Below, in pieces: positions 24,114 to 32,575 of a stretch of 64,000 nucleotides of DNA. The stretch lies in NCBI GenBank assembly GCA_963805705.1, contig CAWDVH010000004.1, forward strand, positions 1,116,001-1,180,000. The letters run 5' to 3'. The number at the start of each line of letters is the position of its first letter. The first letter of the stretch is position 1. Below the pieces are notes generated by a model. That model saw only the letters and a list, made by a program, of their open reading frames with translations, did not search any database and was not told where the DNA came from. This DNA is from CAWDVH01 sp963805705. Lineage in GTDB: Bacteria; Actinomycetota; Actinomycetes; Streptosporangiales; Streptosporangiaceae. The translations under genes were made by a program, and so were the position numbers.

Positions 24114-24956
24114 TCAGGGGAGCCCGACGGGTGCTTCGACGTCGTCGTACACGCGGACCGCCGCCAGCAGCCCGTCCGGGCTGCGCTCGTAGATCCCGAT
24201 TCCCGCCTGGGGCGGCAGGTCGTGGCTGCCCCAGCGGACGCAGTTGTACTCCAGGGCGCAGCGCACGCCGTCGTCAGTCACGGCGCAGTGCTGGAGGCCG
24301 ACGCCGCCGCCTGCGCTGAAGCACGCGGTGAAGAACGAGCGGAGCTCAGGGGTGCCGCAGTGGGCGTAGTGCGGGCCGATGGGCTCGTGGAAGTACCCAT
24401 CCGGCGCGAACGTGCTCACTATCGCTTCGGCGTTACCAGCGTCCAGCGCGGCCTGGTAGCGGCCGACGACGTCACCGGGGTGGACGTCCCCAGGGGTGAG
24501 TATGGGCGGCCGGACGTGGCGCCGCCCGTCGACCGGCCACTGGCTGCAGTAAGTGCGGAACACCACCGACTGATCGTCGGTGGACTCGGCGACGACCGCC
24601 ACCGGCCAGGCCAGCTCGCGCCCGTCGTCGGTCAGGTGCGCCAGCAGCTCAACCACGGCCCGCCCGCCGACGACGGTGGAGGCCACGGTCTCGGTACGGG
24701 CGTGCAGCCCGGCCAGCCAGGATTTGTTCTGGCTGACGAACCGCCGCAGCTGCCGGTGGCCGCGGATCTCGCCCGCGCGGGGATCGTAGATCACCACCTC
24801 GCCCGGCCACACGGTCTCCAGGGCGTGGATGTCACCTTGGTTCAGTGCGGTGAAGTACTGCGCGACCGGATCAGCCTGACCTGTGACGCGAGTCTGCCTG
24901 CGCGCCAGCTCCACGGCACTGGTGAAGTCCGGAAACCACGGCATCTCAACCCCCAC
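24114..24956 (-). CDS. SnoaL-like/NTF2 family protein with two domains
   Basis: 280 residues. Two NTF2-like cone folds are apparent: about 30-140 (PVAQYFTALNQGDIHALETVWPG, VVIYDPRAGEIRGH) and about 160-275 (VVGRYQAALDAGNAEAIVST, FAPDGYFHEPIGPHY). Each has the pattern of a polyketide-cyclase/SnoaL pocket. Such proteins may be isomerases, cyclases or small-ligand binders, and there is no specific catalytic signature. Convergent with the preceding SDR. A start at the second Met (residue 5) is equally possible. Confidence 0.75.
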   Translation of the reverse strand: MGVEMPWFPDFTSAVELARRQTRVTGQADPVAQYFTALNQGDIHALETVWPGEVVIYDPRAGEIRGHRQLRRFVSQNKSWLAGLHARTETVASTVVGGRAVVELLAHLTDDGRELAWPVAVVAESTDDQSVVFRTYCSQWPVDGRRHVRPPILTPGDVHPGDVVGRYQAALDAGNAEAIVSTFAPDGYFHEPIGPHYAHCGTPELRSFFTACFSAGGGVGLQHCAVTDDGVRCALEYNCVRWGSHDLPPQAGIGIYERSPDGLLAAVRVYDDVEAPVGLP

Positions 24957-25087
24957 GCTCCGTATTGCCTGCAGACGGCCGTCCTTTGTCCTCAGGCAAC
25001 CTACTCATCCCCAGCGCTGACCCGATGAAAGCCCCTGCTCTGCGGAATGCCCGGGCAGCAGCAGGCGCATGAAGCCCCGGAACCCGG

Positions 25088-25606
25088 TCAGTTCCGCGCC
25101 GGGAAGATCCCTTGCAGGGCGATGCAGAAGTTCAGGACGAGGTAGGGCTGGATGTTGGCGTGCGGCTCGCCGCCCCCGGCGTTGCCGAGCATTCCCGCGT
25201 TCATGACGGTGGTCTCGTCGGGCTTGGCCACGTAGGTGTCGGTGCTGGCCCGGGCCAGCGCGCGGCCCGCCGGCCTTACTGCTGCGGCCGGGCTGTTGCT
25301 GGCGTGCACGGAGTGGGTGTGGGCAGGCATCTGAGCGGGCAGGAGCGTCACGCTCTCGGTGCCGCCGGCCTGGCCGATGGTGTAGGCCGACAGGCCCGGA
25401 CTCTGGCCTTGGTGGACCGCCACGCGTGACTGCAGGTCAGGCAGGGCGAAGGTCGTAGTCCCGTTACCCCCGTAAGTCGTGCCGAGGAGGCTGAACAGCG
25501 CTTGGTTCTGGTTGATGGGCAAGATCTGGCCGTTACAGAAGGCCCAGCCCTGCGGGGCGAAGTTGAAGCCGAACATCCTGATCTCGCCGACGAATGGCTC
25601 AGACAC
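25088..25606 (-). CDS. Phage tail collar domain protein (MdpB-like)
   Basis: 172 residues. It opens with VGEIRMFGFNFAPQGWAFCNG, the Phage_Collar domain signature, followed by ALFSLLGTTYGGNGTTTFALPDL and the C-terminal NIQPYLVLNFCIALQGIFP. These match the bacterial microcystin-dependent protein (Mdp) family rather than a true phage fibre; no other phage gene is nearby. Mdp genes usually occur in groups of two or three, but here there is one. Function undefined. Confidence 0.88.
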   Translation of the reverse strand: MSEPFVGEIRMFGFNFAPQGWAFCNGQILPINQNQALFSLLGTTYGGNGTTTFALPDLQSRVAVHQGQSPGLSAYTIGQAGGTESVTLLPAQMPAHTHSVHASNSPAAAVRPAGRALARASTDTYVAKPDETTVMNAGMLGNAGGGEPHANIQPYLVLNFCIALQGIFPARN

Positions 25607-25691
25607 CGTTGTCTCCTTAAGGGGGCGTTGTCACAGGCGATTTGATGATGGCCCACGCCGGCCCGCTACGGCCACTAAAATCCCGCACATC

Positions 25692-26171
25692 ATGCGCGGC
25701 GAAGTCAGCGCTCGCCCAGAGCGTCTCCCTGAGGACGGCGAGTTTCTCCTGTCCCTCTACGCGTCCACGCGCAGGCCCGAGCTGACCGGGCTGGGCTGGT
25801 CTGCCGCGCAGGAGGATGCCTTCATCCGCATGCAGTTCGATGCCCAGGGCCGCCACTATCGAGGGTCCTTCCCTGAGGCCAGGAATTCGGTCATCTGCGT
25901 CGGTGACGAGCGGGCCGGACGCCTGATCGTCAGCCGCTCCCGCGACGAGATCCGCATCGTCGACATCGCCCTCCTGCCGCAGTTTCGCGGCGCCGGCGTC
26001 GGGGGCGGCCTGGTCCGGCGCCTGATCGATGAGGCCGATGCGGGCCGGCTCCCGCTCAGATGCCACGTGCTGCGGGGCAATGACGCCCGTCAGTTCTGGG
26101 AGCGAGCCGGGTTCGTCGCGCAGGACGAGGACGCGACCTACGTGGCCATGGAGTGGAAGGCTGGCCGGTGA
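25692..26171 (+). CDS. GNAT family N-acetyltransferase
   Basis: 159 residues. The acetyl-CoA pyrophosphate loop is visible as LLPQFRGAGVGGGLVRRLIDEA near 97-118, then the NDARQFWERAGFV alpha4/beta7 region. Substrate cannot be inferred. ATG 25692 is the first good start; longer readings run back over the divergent collar gene. It shares an 85-base divergent promoter region with that gene. Confidence 0.85.
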   Translation: MRGEVSARPERLPEDGEFLLSLYASTRRPELTGLGWSAAQEDAFIRMQFDAQGRHYRGSFPEARNSVICVGDERAGRLIVSRSRDEIRIVDIALLPQFRGAGVGGGLVRRLIDEADAGRLPLRCHVLRGNDARQFWERAGFVAQDEDATYVAMEWKAGR

Positions 26172-26207
26172 CGGACTTCACCGGCCAGTCAGGGAGCCGG
26201 CTGATGG

Positions 26208-26654
26208 TCAGGGCGCGTACTTCAGCACCATGTCGCCGACCTGCGGGAGCGCGGCCTGGACGTGCTTGACGGCGCTGCCGCGGACAGCACGGTAGGCCTT
26301 GATGATCGTGGGCCGGTCGGAGGCGGCCGCGCGGGCGTCCGTCACCGAGAGCAGGGACTGCGACACTTCCTCGCCGCGCTTGGCCAGGTAGTCGCCGAAT
26401 CCGGAGCCGCCGGAGGCGTTGAAGTCGGCCCAGTACGGCTCAAGCTGGTCGACCAGCCCGGGCAGCAGGGACTCCACCATGTGGCGGACGTGGCCAGGCA
26501 GGAAGGTATTCACCGTCTTGTAGGCGATCTTGACTGCGGTTCCCGAGACCCCTGACTTCTCCCCGACCTCCTGCTCAATCAGGGCGTAGCAGTCGGCGAG
26601 CACCTTGGGCCGGGTGTCCGGCGTGAGCAGGATGTCCTGAAGCATGGCTGCCAT
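26208..26654 (-). CDS. Conserved hypothetical helical protein
   Basis: 148 residues, mostly helical and soluble, opening MAAMLQDILLTPDTRPKVLADCYALIEQEV. I recall this pattern from uncharacterised actinobacterial proteins of similar length with no assigned function. There are no transmembrane segments and no catalytic motif. Its promoter region, shared with nothing on the other strand, holds a nine-base direct repeat (26721-26738). Confidence 0.7.
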   Translation of the reverse strand: MAAMLQDILLTPDTRPKVLADCYALIEQEVGEKSGVSGTAVKIAYKTVNTFLPGHVRHMVESLLPGLVDQLEPYWADFNASGGSGFGDYLAKRGEEVSQSLLSVTDARAAASDRPTIIKAYRAVRGSAVKHVQAALPQVGDMVLKYAP

Positions 26655-26720
26655 GGGTGTTCTTCTCCTTATCGCCGGGCGTGGCCCGCTGAATCCGCAC
26701 GCATACTGCAGTCGCGCTCC

Positions 26721-26738
26721 GTCACTAGGGTCACTAGA
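26721..26738. promoter_or_regulatory. Direct repeat GTCACTAGG / GTCACTAGA
   Basis: Two adjacent nine-base units differing at the last base, 67-84 bases upstream of the helical hypothetical gene. Direct repeats of this spacing are typical of activator sites bound on one DNA face. No regulator is adjacent. Confidence 0.3.
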
Positions 26739-26791
26739 CGGCGATCACCCGGCTAAGGTTTACCGTTTCCCGGCATGACCAGGCGGGATGG

Positions 26792-27766
26792 TCAGCGCCT
26801 GCCCGCTCGGGCCAGCGCCGCCTCGGCCTGCGCGGCGAGAGCGCCGACCAGATCGGCTGCGGACGGCAGGTCGCTGATGAGGTCAATGCCCTCGCCGGCC
26901 CACACCGGCTGCGGGAGCAGCTCGCCTCGCGCCACGCCGTCCCGGTACGCCTGCCTGGCATCGGCGTCCGCGGCGAGCTCATCTTCCCGGCCCCGCCACT
27001 GATCGAGGAACGGGTGGCCGAGGGTGCGACCCGTGTATTTCGACGGCCACCGGGAGCCCCTGGCGATGTCCAGTATGGTGCTGCGCTCGGTGTCCTCGCC
27101 GCGTCCCTCGATGATCGCCTTGCTGATCGAGGGGTCCACAAGTGCCTCGGCCGTGGCCTGAAACCGGGTTCCGATGAGCGCCCCCGCGGCGCCCAGAGCC
27201 AGGGCCGCCGCCACGCCCCGCCCGTCGGCGATCCCGCCGGCGGCCAGCACCGGCGTCGGGGCCGCCAAGTCCACCACGACCGGCACGAACGGCAGCGTAG
27301 ATCGCCCGCGCCGGGCGCCATGCCCGCCGCTTTCGGTCCCCTGCGCCACGATGACATCGGCGCCGATGTCTACCGCCTGCCTGGCCTCCTCCAGGTCGGT
27401 GACCTGGAGGATCAGCGCCGCGCCGGCCTGGCGGATGGGTCCTGCGAACGCGCTGGGGTCACCGAAGGACAGCATCACCGCACTCGGGTCCTGCAGCAGC
27501 GCGCGCTCGACCGTGCCGACGTCAATCGCCCAGCTCTGGAAACCCACGCCCCACGGCTGGTCCGTGCCGCCGGCCACGATCGGCAGCTCGCGGGCCAGCC
27601 AGCCCGGATCCCCGTTGCCGCCGCCCAGCAGTCCCAGCCCGCCGCCGTTAGAGACCGCCGCCGCGAGCACGCCACCGGCCGATCCGCCCATAGGCGCCAG
27701 CGCAATCGGGTACCGCAGCGAGAAGAGTTCCGTGAACGCCGTGGACAACCCCATAGCCGCCATCAT
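26792..27766 (-). CDS. Nitronate monooxygenase family flavoprotein
   Basis: 324 residues, FMN TIM-barrel. Family segments: YPIALAPMGGSAGG at the N-terminus, DVIVAQGTESGGHGAR near 137-152 with the conserved His, LAAGGIADGRG and ALGAAGALIGTRF. It oxidises nitronates to the carbonyl plus nitrite, though many homologues act on other activated carbons. The start is one of several Met codons; a third, four codons in (MGLSTAFTELF), fits the family best. Confidence 0.88.
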   Translation of the reverse strand: MMAAMGLSTAFTELFSLRYPIALAPMGGSAGGVLAAAVSNGGGLGLLGGGNGDPGWLARELPIVAGGTDQPWGVGFQSWAIDVGTVERALLQDPSAVMLSFGDPSAFAGPIRQAGAALILQVTDLEEARQAVDIGADVIVAQGTESGGHGARRGRSTLPFVPVVVDLAAPTPVLAAGGIADGRGVAAALALGAAGALIGTRFQATAEALVDPSISKAIIEGRGEDTERSTILDIARGSRWPSKYTGRTLGHPFLDQWRGREDELAADADARQAYRDGVARGELLPQPVWAGEGIDLISDLPSAADLVGALAAQAEAALARAGRR

Positions 27767-27844
27767 CGCCGCTCCCGGCCCGCCGGGTACAGCGGATGAG
27801 CTCGGCGGTGAAACCGACCGGGCACCGGGTGCGTCTCACTGTGC

Positions 27845-29131
27845 GTGGGAAATCGCATACGCGGTGACGCTGTGCAGCTGGGGATCGCGCTGGCGGGGAC
27901 AGCGCTACTGGCCGCCGGATGCGGCTCGGGCTCGGGGCCGCCCGCGCGCTCCCAGCCGGCTCCGGCCGTTATCCGCGGCGTCGCCGCGCGAGAGCCGGCC
28001 GCGGACCCGCGGCCCTACGGTGCGGCGGACACCGCGTTCGGCCTGGACGTGCTCGGGGCCTGGTGCCGCGCGGACCCCCAGGCCAACATCGTGTTCTCGC
28101 CGGAGAGCCTGGCGAGCGGACTGGGCATGGCCTACCTGGGCGCGCGCGGCGGCACCGCCCTGGCCATGGCGAAGACGCTGCACCTGCCGGTGACCCGGGC
28201 GCTGCTGGCTGGCCTGCACGCCAGATCGGGTGCCGTGCGCGCGCTGGACGGACCGGGAGTCACCCTGGCGGCCAGCGATCAGGTATGGGCCGATCCGTCG
28301 CTGACCACCCGGCGCGGTTACCTGAACGATGTCGCCACCGGTTACGGCGCCGGCGTCCGGCACGTCCCGTTGCTGACCAAGCCGGACCAGGTCAGCCAGC
28401 AGATCGACGCGGTAATCTCCAGGGCCACCAGGGGGCACATACCCCAGCTGCTGGCCCCCGGGCGCCTGCACGGCATCGGCTGGGTGCTCACCGACGCGCT
28501 GTACCTGGACGCCGACTGGGCGACGGCCTTCCAGGGTGCCCTGACCAGCACCGGGCAGTTCACCACCGCCGGCGGCCAGCGGGTCAGCGTGCGGTACCTG
28601 AACGGCAGCGGCTACCGGTCCGCTACGGCCGGCGGATGGACCGCCGTAGCGCTGCCCTACCGGGGCGGCAGCCTGTCGATGGTCGCGCTGCTGCCCGGCG
28701 CCAGGAGCTCACCGGGTTGCCCCGGCCTCGCGGCCGCGGATCTGAGCAAGGTGGTCAGCGGGCTGGCCGGGCCCGCGGCCGGCGGCCAGGTGGGGATCTC
28801 GCTGCCGAAGGTGAACCTCAGCTCCCAGGCCGACATGACCAGGCTGCTGAGCCAGCTCGGCATGCGGATCGCCTTCGGTCCCGGCGCGGACTTCACCGGC
28901 CTGTCACCACAGGCCGCCGCGATCGGCACGGTCATGCACGCCGCGACCTTGCGGGTCGACGAGAAGGGCACCGTGGCCAGCGCCGCCACCGCGGTCGGCA
29001 TACTGCCCTCGGCGGCGCGCCTGCAGCCGCGCATCGTTACCTTCGACCGGCCCTATGTGCTCCTGATCACCGACACCGCTACCGGGGAGCCGCTGTTCCT
29101 GGCGCGGGTGGCCGACCCCCTGGCGCCCTGA
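27845..29131 (+). CDS. Serpin-family protease inhibitor, predicted lipoprotein
   Basis: 428 residues. A signal with lipobox ending LLAAGC (Cys26) predicts a membrane-anchored exported protein. The serpin core follows from about 60: NIVFSPESLASGLGMAYLGARGGT, LTDALYLDADWATAF, and FDRPYVLLITDTATGEPLFLARV at the C-terminus. The reactive-centre hinge EKGTVASAATAV (373-384) has the small residues needed for strand insertion, so it is likely inhibitory. Counting from the hinge puts the scissile bond near Ser389-Ala390. The target protease is unknown. GTG start at 27845. Confidence 0.9.
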   Translation: MGNRIRGDAVQLGIALAGTALLAAGCGSGSGPPARSQPAPAVIRGVAAREPAADPRPYGAADTAFGLDVLGAWCRADPQANIVFSPESLASGLGMAYLGARGGTALAMAKTLHLPVTRALLAGLHARSGAVRALDGPGVTLAASDQVWADPSLTTRRGYLNDVATGYGAGVRHVPLLTKPDQVSQQIDAVISRATRGHIPQLLAPGRLHGIGWVLTDALYLDADWATAFQGALTSTGQFTTAGGQRVSVRYLNGSGYRSATAGGWTAVALPYRGGSLSMVALLPGARSSPGCPGLAAADLSKVVSGLAGPAAGGQVGISLPKVNLSSQADMTRLLSQLGMRIAFGPGADFTGLSPQAAAIGTVMHAATLRVDEKGTVASAATAVGILPSAARLQPRIVTFDRPYVLLITDTATGEPLFLARVADPLAP

Positions 29132-29132
29132 A

Positions 29133-29160
29133 GCCCGGCCCCCGGCGAGCCCGGCCGGGC
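29133..29160 (+). terminator. Hairpin after the serpin gene
   Basis: Perfect eight-base arms GCCCGGCC (29133-29140) and GGCCGGGC (29153-29160), one base after the serpin stop. No U-tract follows, so it is a GC-only hairpin of the kind often seen at actinomycete gene ends. Confidence 0.4.
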
Positions 29161-29237
29161 AGGCGGGGGTGCGGGCCGCGGGCCGTTCGGCGTGGATGGT
29201 GTGATGGTGAGGCGATTCCCTAGCGCCGGAGGCTCCC

Positions 29238-30263
29238 ATGCTGCCCTGGTCAGCCGACATGGCCGGTCAACTCGACGAGCACGTGATCACCAGCGAGCTG
29301 CTGCGGGACAACCCCCTCGGCGATCCGCATGAGCGGCCCGTGTGGGTGTACCTGCCGCCCGGCTACCACGACGAGCCCGGCCGCCGTTATCCCGCCGTCT
29401 ACGTGATCCAGGGATATACCGGGCACCTGGGCATGTGGCGCAACCGCTCGCCCTACCGGCAGCCGTTCATCGAGACTGCCGACCAGGTCTTCGCGACGGG
29501 GGAGGCGCCCGCGGCCATCGTGGTGTTCGTGGATGCCTGGACCGCGTACGGCGGCAGTCAGTTCGTGGACTCGCCCGGCACCGGGCGCTACCACTCCTAT
29601 CTGTGCGACGAGGTCGTGGCCTGGGTGGACGCCCATTACCGGACGCAGGCGGCAGCAGGCCACCGGGCGATTATGGGGAAGTCCAGCGGCGGATTCGGCG
29701 CGATGATCACGCCGATGCTGCGGCCTGACCTGTTCGGCGCGCTGGCCACGCATGCCGGCGATGCGCTGTACGAGATGTGCTACATCCCCGATTTCGGCCA
29801 GTGCACTCGGCTGCTGCGGGACTATGACGGCGACATCTGGCGCTGGTGGGATGACTTCCGGTCGCGGGTGGCCTTCACCAAGGAAGCCGACCAGCACCTG
29901 CTGATGCTGCTGGGCGTGTCGGCCTGTTTCTCCGCGCGCGAGGATGGCACGGTGGCCCTGCCGTTCGACACCCGGACCGGCGCGCTGCGGCCCGAGGTGT
30001 GGGAGCGGTGGCTGGACTGGGATCCGGTCCGGATGGCACCCAGGTACGCCGGGGCGCTGCGCTCGCTGCGGGCGATCTGGATCGACGCGGGGACAGCCGA
30101 CGATTTCTACCTGGATCTGGGGGCAGTGGCGTTCCGCGGGGCGCTGCGCGAGGTCGGCGTGGCCGACGATGTGGTGCAGTTTGAGCTGTTCGAGGGTACG
30201 CACGCGGCGATCGACTACCGGTACCCGCTTTCCCTCGCCTGGCTGTGCGAACGCATCGCCTGA
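29238..30263 (+). CDS. Putative esterase (Esterase D/enterochelin esterase-like alpha/beta hydrolase)
   Basis: 341 residues. PVWVYLPPGYHDEPGRRYPAVYVIQGYTG is the opening of the putative-esterase fold. Nucleophile Ser149 in GKSSGGFG; likely acid Asp in IWIDAGTADDFY near 280; likely His in FEGTHAAIDYRY near 320. No signal peptide is seen, so it is probably cytoplasmic. Substrate unknown. Confidence 0.87.
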   Translation: MLPWSADMAGQLDEHVITSELLRDNPLGDPHERPVWVYLPPGYHDEPGRRYPAVYVIQGYTGHLGMWRNRSPYRQPFIETADQVFATGEAPAAIVVFVDAWTAYGGSQFVDSPGTGRYHSYLCDEVVAWVDAHYRTQAAAGHRAIMGKSSGGFGAMITPMLRPDLFGALATHAGDALYEMCYIPDFGQCTRLLRDYDGDIWRWWDDFRSRVAFTKEADQHLLMLLGVSACFSAREDGTVALPFDTRTGALRPEVWERWLDWDPVRMAPRYAGALRSLRAIWIDAGTADDFYLDLGAVAFRGALREVGVADDVVQFELFEGTHAAIDYRYPLSLAWLCERIA

Positions 30264-30317
30264 GGGCCCGCGGCCTAGCCAGACTTCGCATCAACTTCGC
30301 ATCGGGGGGCCGCCCCG

Positions 30318-30343
30318 TGAACGATATTGGCGGACGGTACGTA
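30318..30343 (+). promoter_or_regulatory. Possible ECF-sigma promoter (TGAAC-N17-CGTA)
   Basis: TGAAC at 30318-30322 and CGTA at 30340-30343 are separated by 17 bases, the arrangement of extracytoplasmic-function sigma promoters in actinomycetes. It would start transcription 40 or so bases before the lipoprotein gene at 30391. An 11-base tandem (GACTTCGCATC/AACTTCGCATC at 30282-30303) lies just upstream. Confidence 0.35.
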
Positions 30344-30390
30344 GTTGAGGTGTACCCAACAACATGGCATAAGGCTGAATGGAGTTTTAG

Positions 30391-30948
30391 ATGAGGAATC
30401 GATGGCTGGCGGCCGCCGGTCTCGCCGTCGCGGGCGTCATGCTCGCCGCGTGCGGCAGCTCGGCCGCCAGCAGCAGCCCCGCATCCGGGAGCTCGTCGTC
30501 CAAGGCTGCCGTCGCTTCCGGCCCGGGAATCAAGACCCTGAGCATCAGCGGCCGGGGAACGGTCCTGACCGACTCGGCCGGGAAAACCCTGTACTGGTAC
30601 GCCCCGGACACCACGACCACGTCCGCGTGCAACGGCGTCTGCGCCACGTTCTGGCCGCCGGTGCCCGCAACCGACAAGCCGGCCGCCGGCGTGTCGCTGC
30701 CCGGCACGTGGGGCTCGATCACCAGGGCCAATGGCACCAAGCAGCTCACCTATGACGGCCACCCGCTGTACACCTTCAAGCTCGACACCAAGGCGGGCGA
30801 CGTCAAGGGCAACGGCGTGACCACCACCGGCGGGAATACCTCCGATCTGTGGTGGGCCGTCACCCCGAGCAACGTGAAGCTGGCGGCCGCGCCCAGTGGC
30901 GGGTCCTCCTCGGCCCCGGCATCCGGCGGCGGAGGCTACGGCTACTAG
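30391..30948 (+). CDS. COG4315-type lipoprotein with Yx[FWY]xxD motifs
   Basis: 185 residues. Lipobox ending MLAAC (Cys21), Ser-rich linker, then two copies of the YxWxxD-type repeat: YWYAPD near 70 and YTFKLD near 126, each followed by the conserved core (CNGVCATFWPP; TYDGHPLYTF). A Ser/Gly tail follows. Function of the family is unknown; members sit on the outer face of the membrane and are often under extracytoplasmic sigma control. A perfect terminator follows. Confidence 0.88.
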   Translation: MRNRWLAAAGLAVAGVMLAACGSSAASSSPASGSSSSKAAVASGPGIKTLSISGRGTVLTDSAGKTLYWYAPDTTTTSACNGVCATFWPPVPATDKPAAGVSLPGTWGSITRANGTKQLTYDGHPLYTFKLDTKAGDVKGNGVTTTGGNTSDLWWAVTPSNVKLAAAPSGGSSSAPASGGGGYGY

Positions 30949-30968
30949 CAGCGCCTGCTCCGGTTGGC

Positions 30969-31003
30969 TGACGGCCCTCCCGCCTGTCGCGGGAGGGCCG
31001 TCA
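30969..31003 (+). terminator. Strong hairpin terminator after the lipoprotein
   Basis: Perfect 15-base arms TGACGGCCCTCCCGC (30969-30983) and GCGGGAGGGCCGTCA (30989-31003) around the loop CTGTC. It lies 20 bases after the lipoprotein stop. No U-run follows, but the stem is long and unbroken. Confidence 0.75.
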
Positions 31004-31046
31004 CGCTGACCGCGGTCTCAGCGCGGGCCTGCTAGCGTCGCGGCTC

Positions 31047-31418
31047 ATGACGGAGCAGATCTACGTCGGCAGCGCCGCCCTGGACGCCGCCGCTGACCGT
31101 GGCTGGCTGCTCGGGCACTTCAGGCCCGCCGGTGATGCCCGGCACAGCGACGACGTGGAGATCAAATGGGGAATTCACCCGCGCGGTGACCAGCGCGCGC
31201 GATGGGTCACCGGCGAGCGGCGTACTGCCCTGATCCTGCTGGTCAGCGGCCGGTTCCGGGTGGAGCTGCCCGCGCGCAGCGTGCTCCTGGCGCAGCCGGG
31301 GGACTACCTCGTGTTCGGCGGCGTTGATCACTCCTGGCAGGCTGAGGAGGACTCGGTGGTCCTGGTGGTCCGGTGGCCGTCCATCCCCGGCTACGCCGTT
31401 CCGCTGCCGCCCGGCTGA
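31047..31418 (+). CDS. Small cupin-like protein
   Basis: 123 residues. ARWVTGERRTALILLVSGRFRVELP, SVLLAQPGDYLVFGGVDHSWQAEEDSVVLVVRWP is a single small cupin barrel with the second-motif PGD and a DHSW histidine. The first-motif metal histidines are mostly absent, so metal binding is doubtful. Possibly a sugar or small-molecule binder. It is convergent with the lipid kinase gene and no partner is obvious. Confidence 0.7.
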   Translation: MTEQIYVGSAALDAAADRGWLLGHFRPAGDARHSDDVEIKWGIHPRGDQRARWVTGERRTALILLVSGRFRVELPARSVLLAQPGDYLVFGGVDHSWQAEEDSVVLVVRWPSIPGYAVPLPPG

Positions 31419-31456
31419 CCGCCGCGCTGACCGGCGCGCCGCTCAGGAGCCTCTGG

Positions 31457-32464
31457 TTATGCGGGCTCGGCGGGCGCCAGCACGGTCAGGATCGAGGGCA
31501 GCGCCCGGATGCGCAGCGGCACTCCGGCCGGCAGGGGCGCGGCTCCGGCGAGTATCTCGCCGTCAGCGGCGGACGGCATCGCCCGGTCGATGGTGAGAGT
31601 CACCTCGGCACCGCGTTCGAGGCTGATCTGCGGGAGAGATACGTGCGAGCCGTCCTTGATCTTCGCCAGGGCGCGGACGAACGCGAGTTTCGGGCCCTGC
31701 CGCATGATGACGATGTCCAGGATCCCGTCGTGGATCTGCGCCGCAGGGGCGACCATCATGCCCGCGCCGAAGTAGGCCGCGTTCGCGACCACGACGGCAT
31801 ACCCGGCGAACTCATGCACCACGGGGCGCGCGCCTGTACGAGCGCCGTCAGGAACCCTCTCATGAGCGCTGTCACCAGAGCCGTCACCGGAGCCATCACC
31901 GGAGCCGTCACCAGCGATCTCGATCCGGAATACCGCTGGCTTCCACCTGGCCAGGGCACGCAGCGCGGCCGCCGGGTACACCATCGGCCCTCTCAGCCAC
32001 CGGGTCGCGTTGGCGATCTCGCCGGCCACCGACGGGATCCCGGCGTACACGCTCCCGGCCACGATGGCCTCGGGCGCCCCGGGCGTGCCGACGCCGATGA
32101 GGTCGACCTGCCGGGCCCGCCCGCCGGTCAGCACCCGCACGGCCGCCGCCGGATCCACCGGTATGGCCAGCACGCGCGCGAGATCGTTACCGCGGCCGGC
32201 CGGGATGATCCCGTAGCGGCCGCCCGCACTGGCCACGACCCCCGCGAGCGCTCCGGCGAGCCCGTCCCCGCCCACCGCCACCACCACCTGCCCGGCCCGC
32301 GCGCCGCGGTCGGCCAGTTCCCTCGCGTGCGCCAGGCTGGCTGACTCGCTGACCGTGTAGGCAGCGCGCGCCGCATCGAGCGCGGCGGTGGCCTGCGGCA
32401 GGATCCGCAGGCCGCGGCCGCCGCCCGCGGCCGGATTGACCACAAGACAGAACGGACCGATCAC
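31457..32464 (-). CDS. Diacylglycerol/lipid kinase family protein (YegS/DgkB type)
   Basis: 335 residues. VVNPAAGGGRG at the start, AVGGDGLAGALAGVV near 63-77 (nucleotide-binding GGDG), GIIPAGRGNDLARVL, and C-terminal DGILDIVIMRQG: the lipid-kinase catalytic fold. It would phosphorylate diacylglycerol or a related lipid at the membrane. An insertion of GDGSGDGSGDGSGDS at about 185-200, encoded by a 12-base tandem repeat at ~31860-31915, interrupts the second domain and is not typical. Confidence 0.9.
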   Translation of the reverse strand: MIGPFCLVVNPAAGGGRGLRILPQATAALDAARAAYTVSESASLAHARELADRGARAGQVVVAVGGDGLAGALAGVVASAGGRYGIIPAGRGNDLARVLAIPVDPAAAVRVLTGGRARQVDLIGVGTPGAPEAIVAGSVYAGIPSVAGEIANATRWLRGPMVYPAAALRALARWKPAVFRIEIAGDGSGDGSGDGSGDSAHERVPDGARTGARPVVHEFAGYAVVVANAAYFGAGMMVAPAAQIHDGILDIVIMRQGPKLAFVRALAKIKDGSHVSLPQISLERGAEVTLTIDRAMPSAADGEILAGAAPLPAGVPLRIRALPSILTVLAPAEPA

Positions 32465-32575
32465 CGGAATCTCCTCTGCTGGCCAGAACGGACACGCTAC
32501 CGGTGCGGGAGCTACGGGCCCTGGTGATCGTTAACGGCCGCGGGCGCAGGCTGGCCGGGCGTACGATCTGGTGCC

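Noticed and set aside
25088..25606. Prophage remnant
   Set aside because: No integrase, capsid, terminase or lysis gene is nearby, and the protein matches the bacterial Mdp family.
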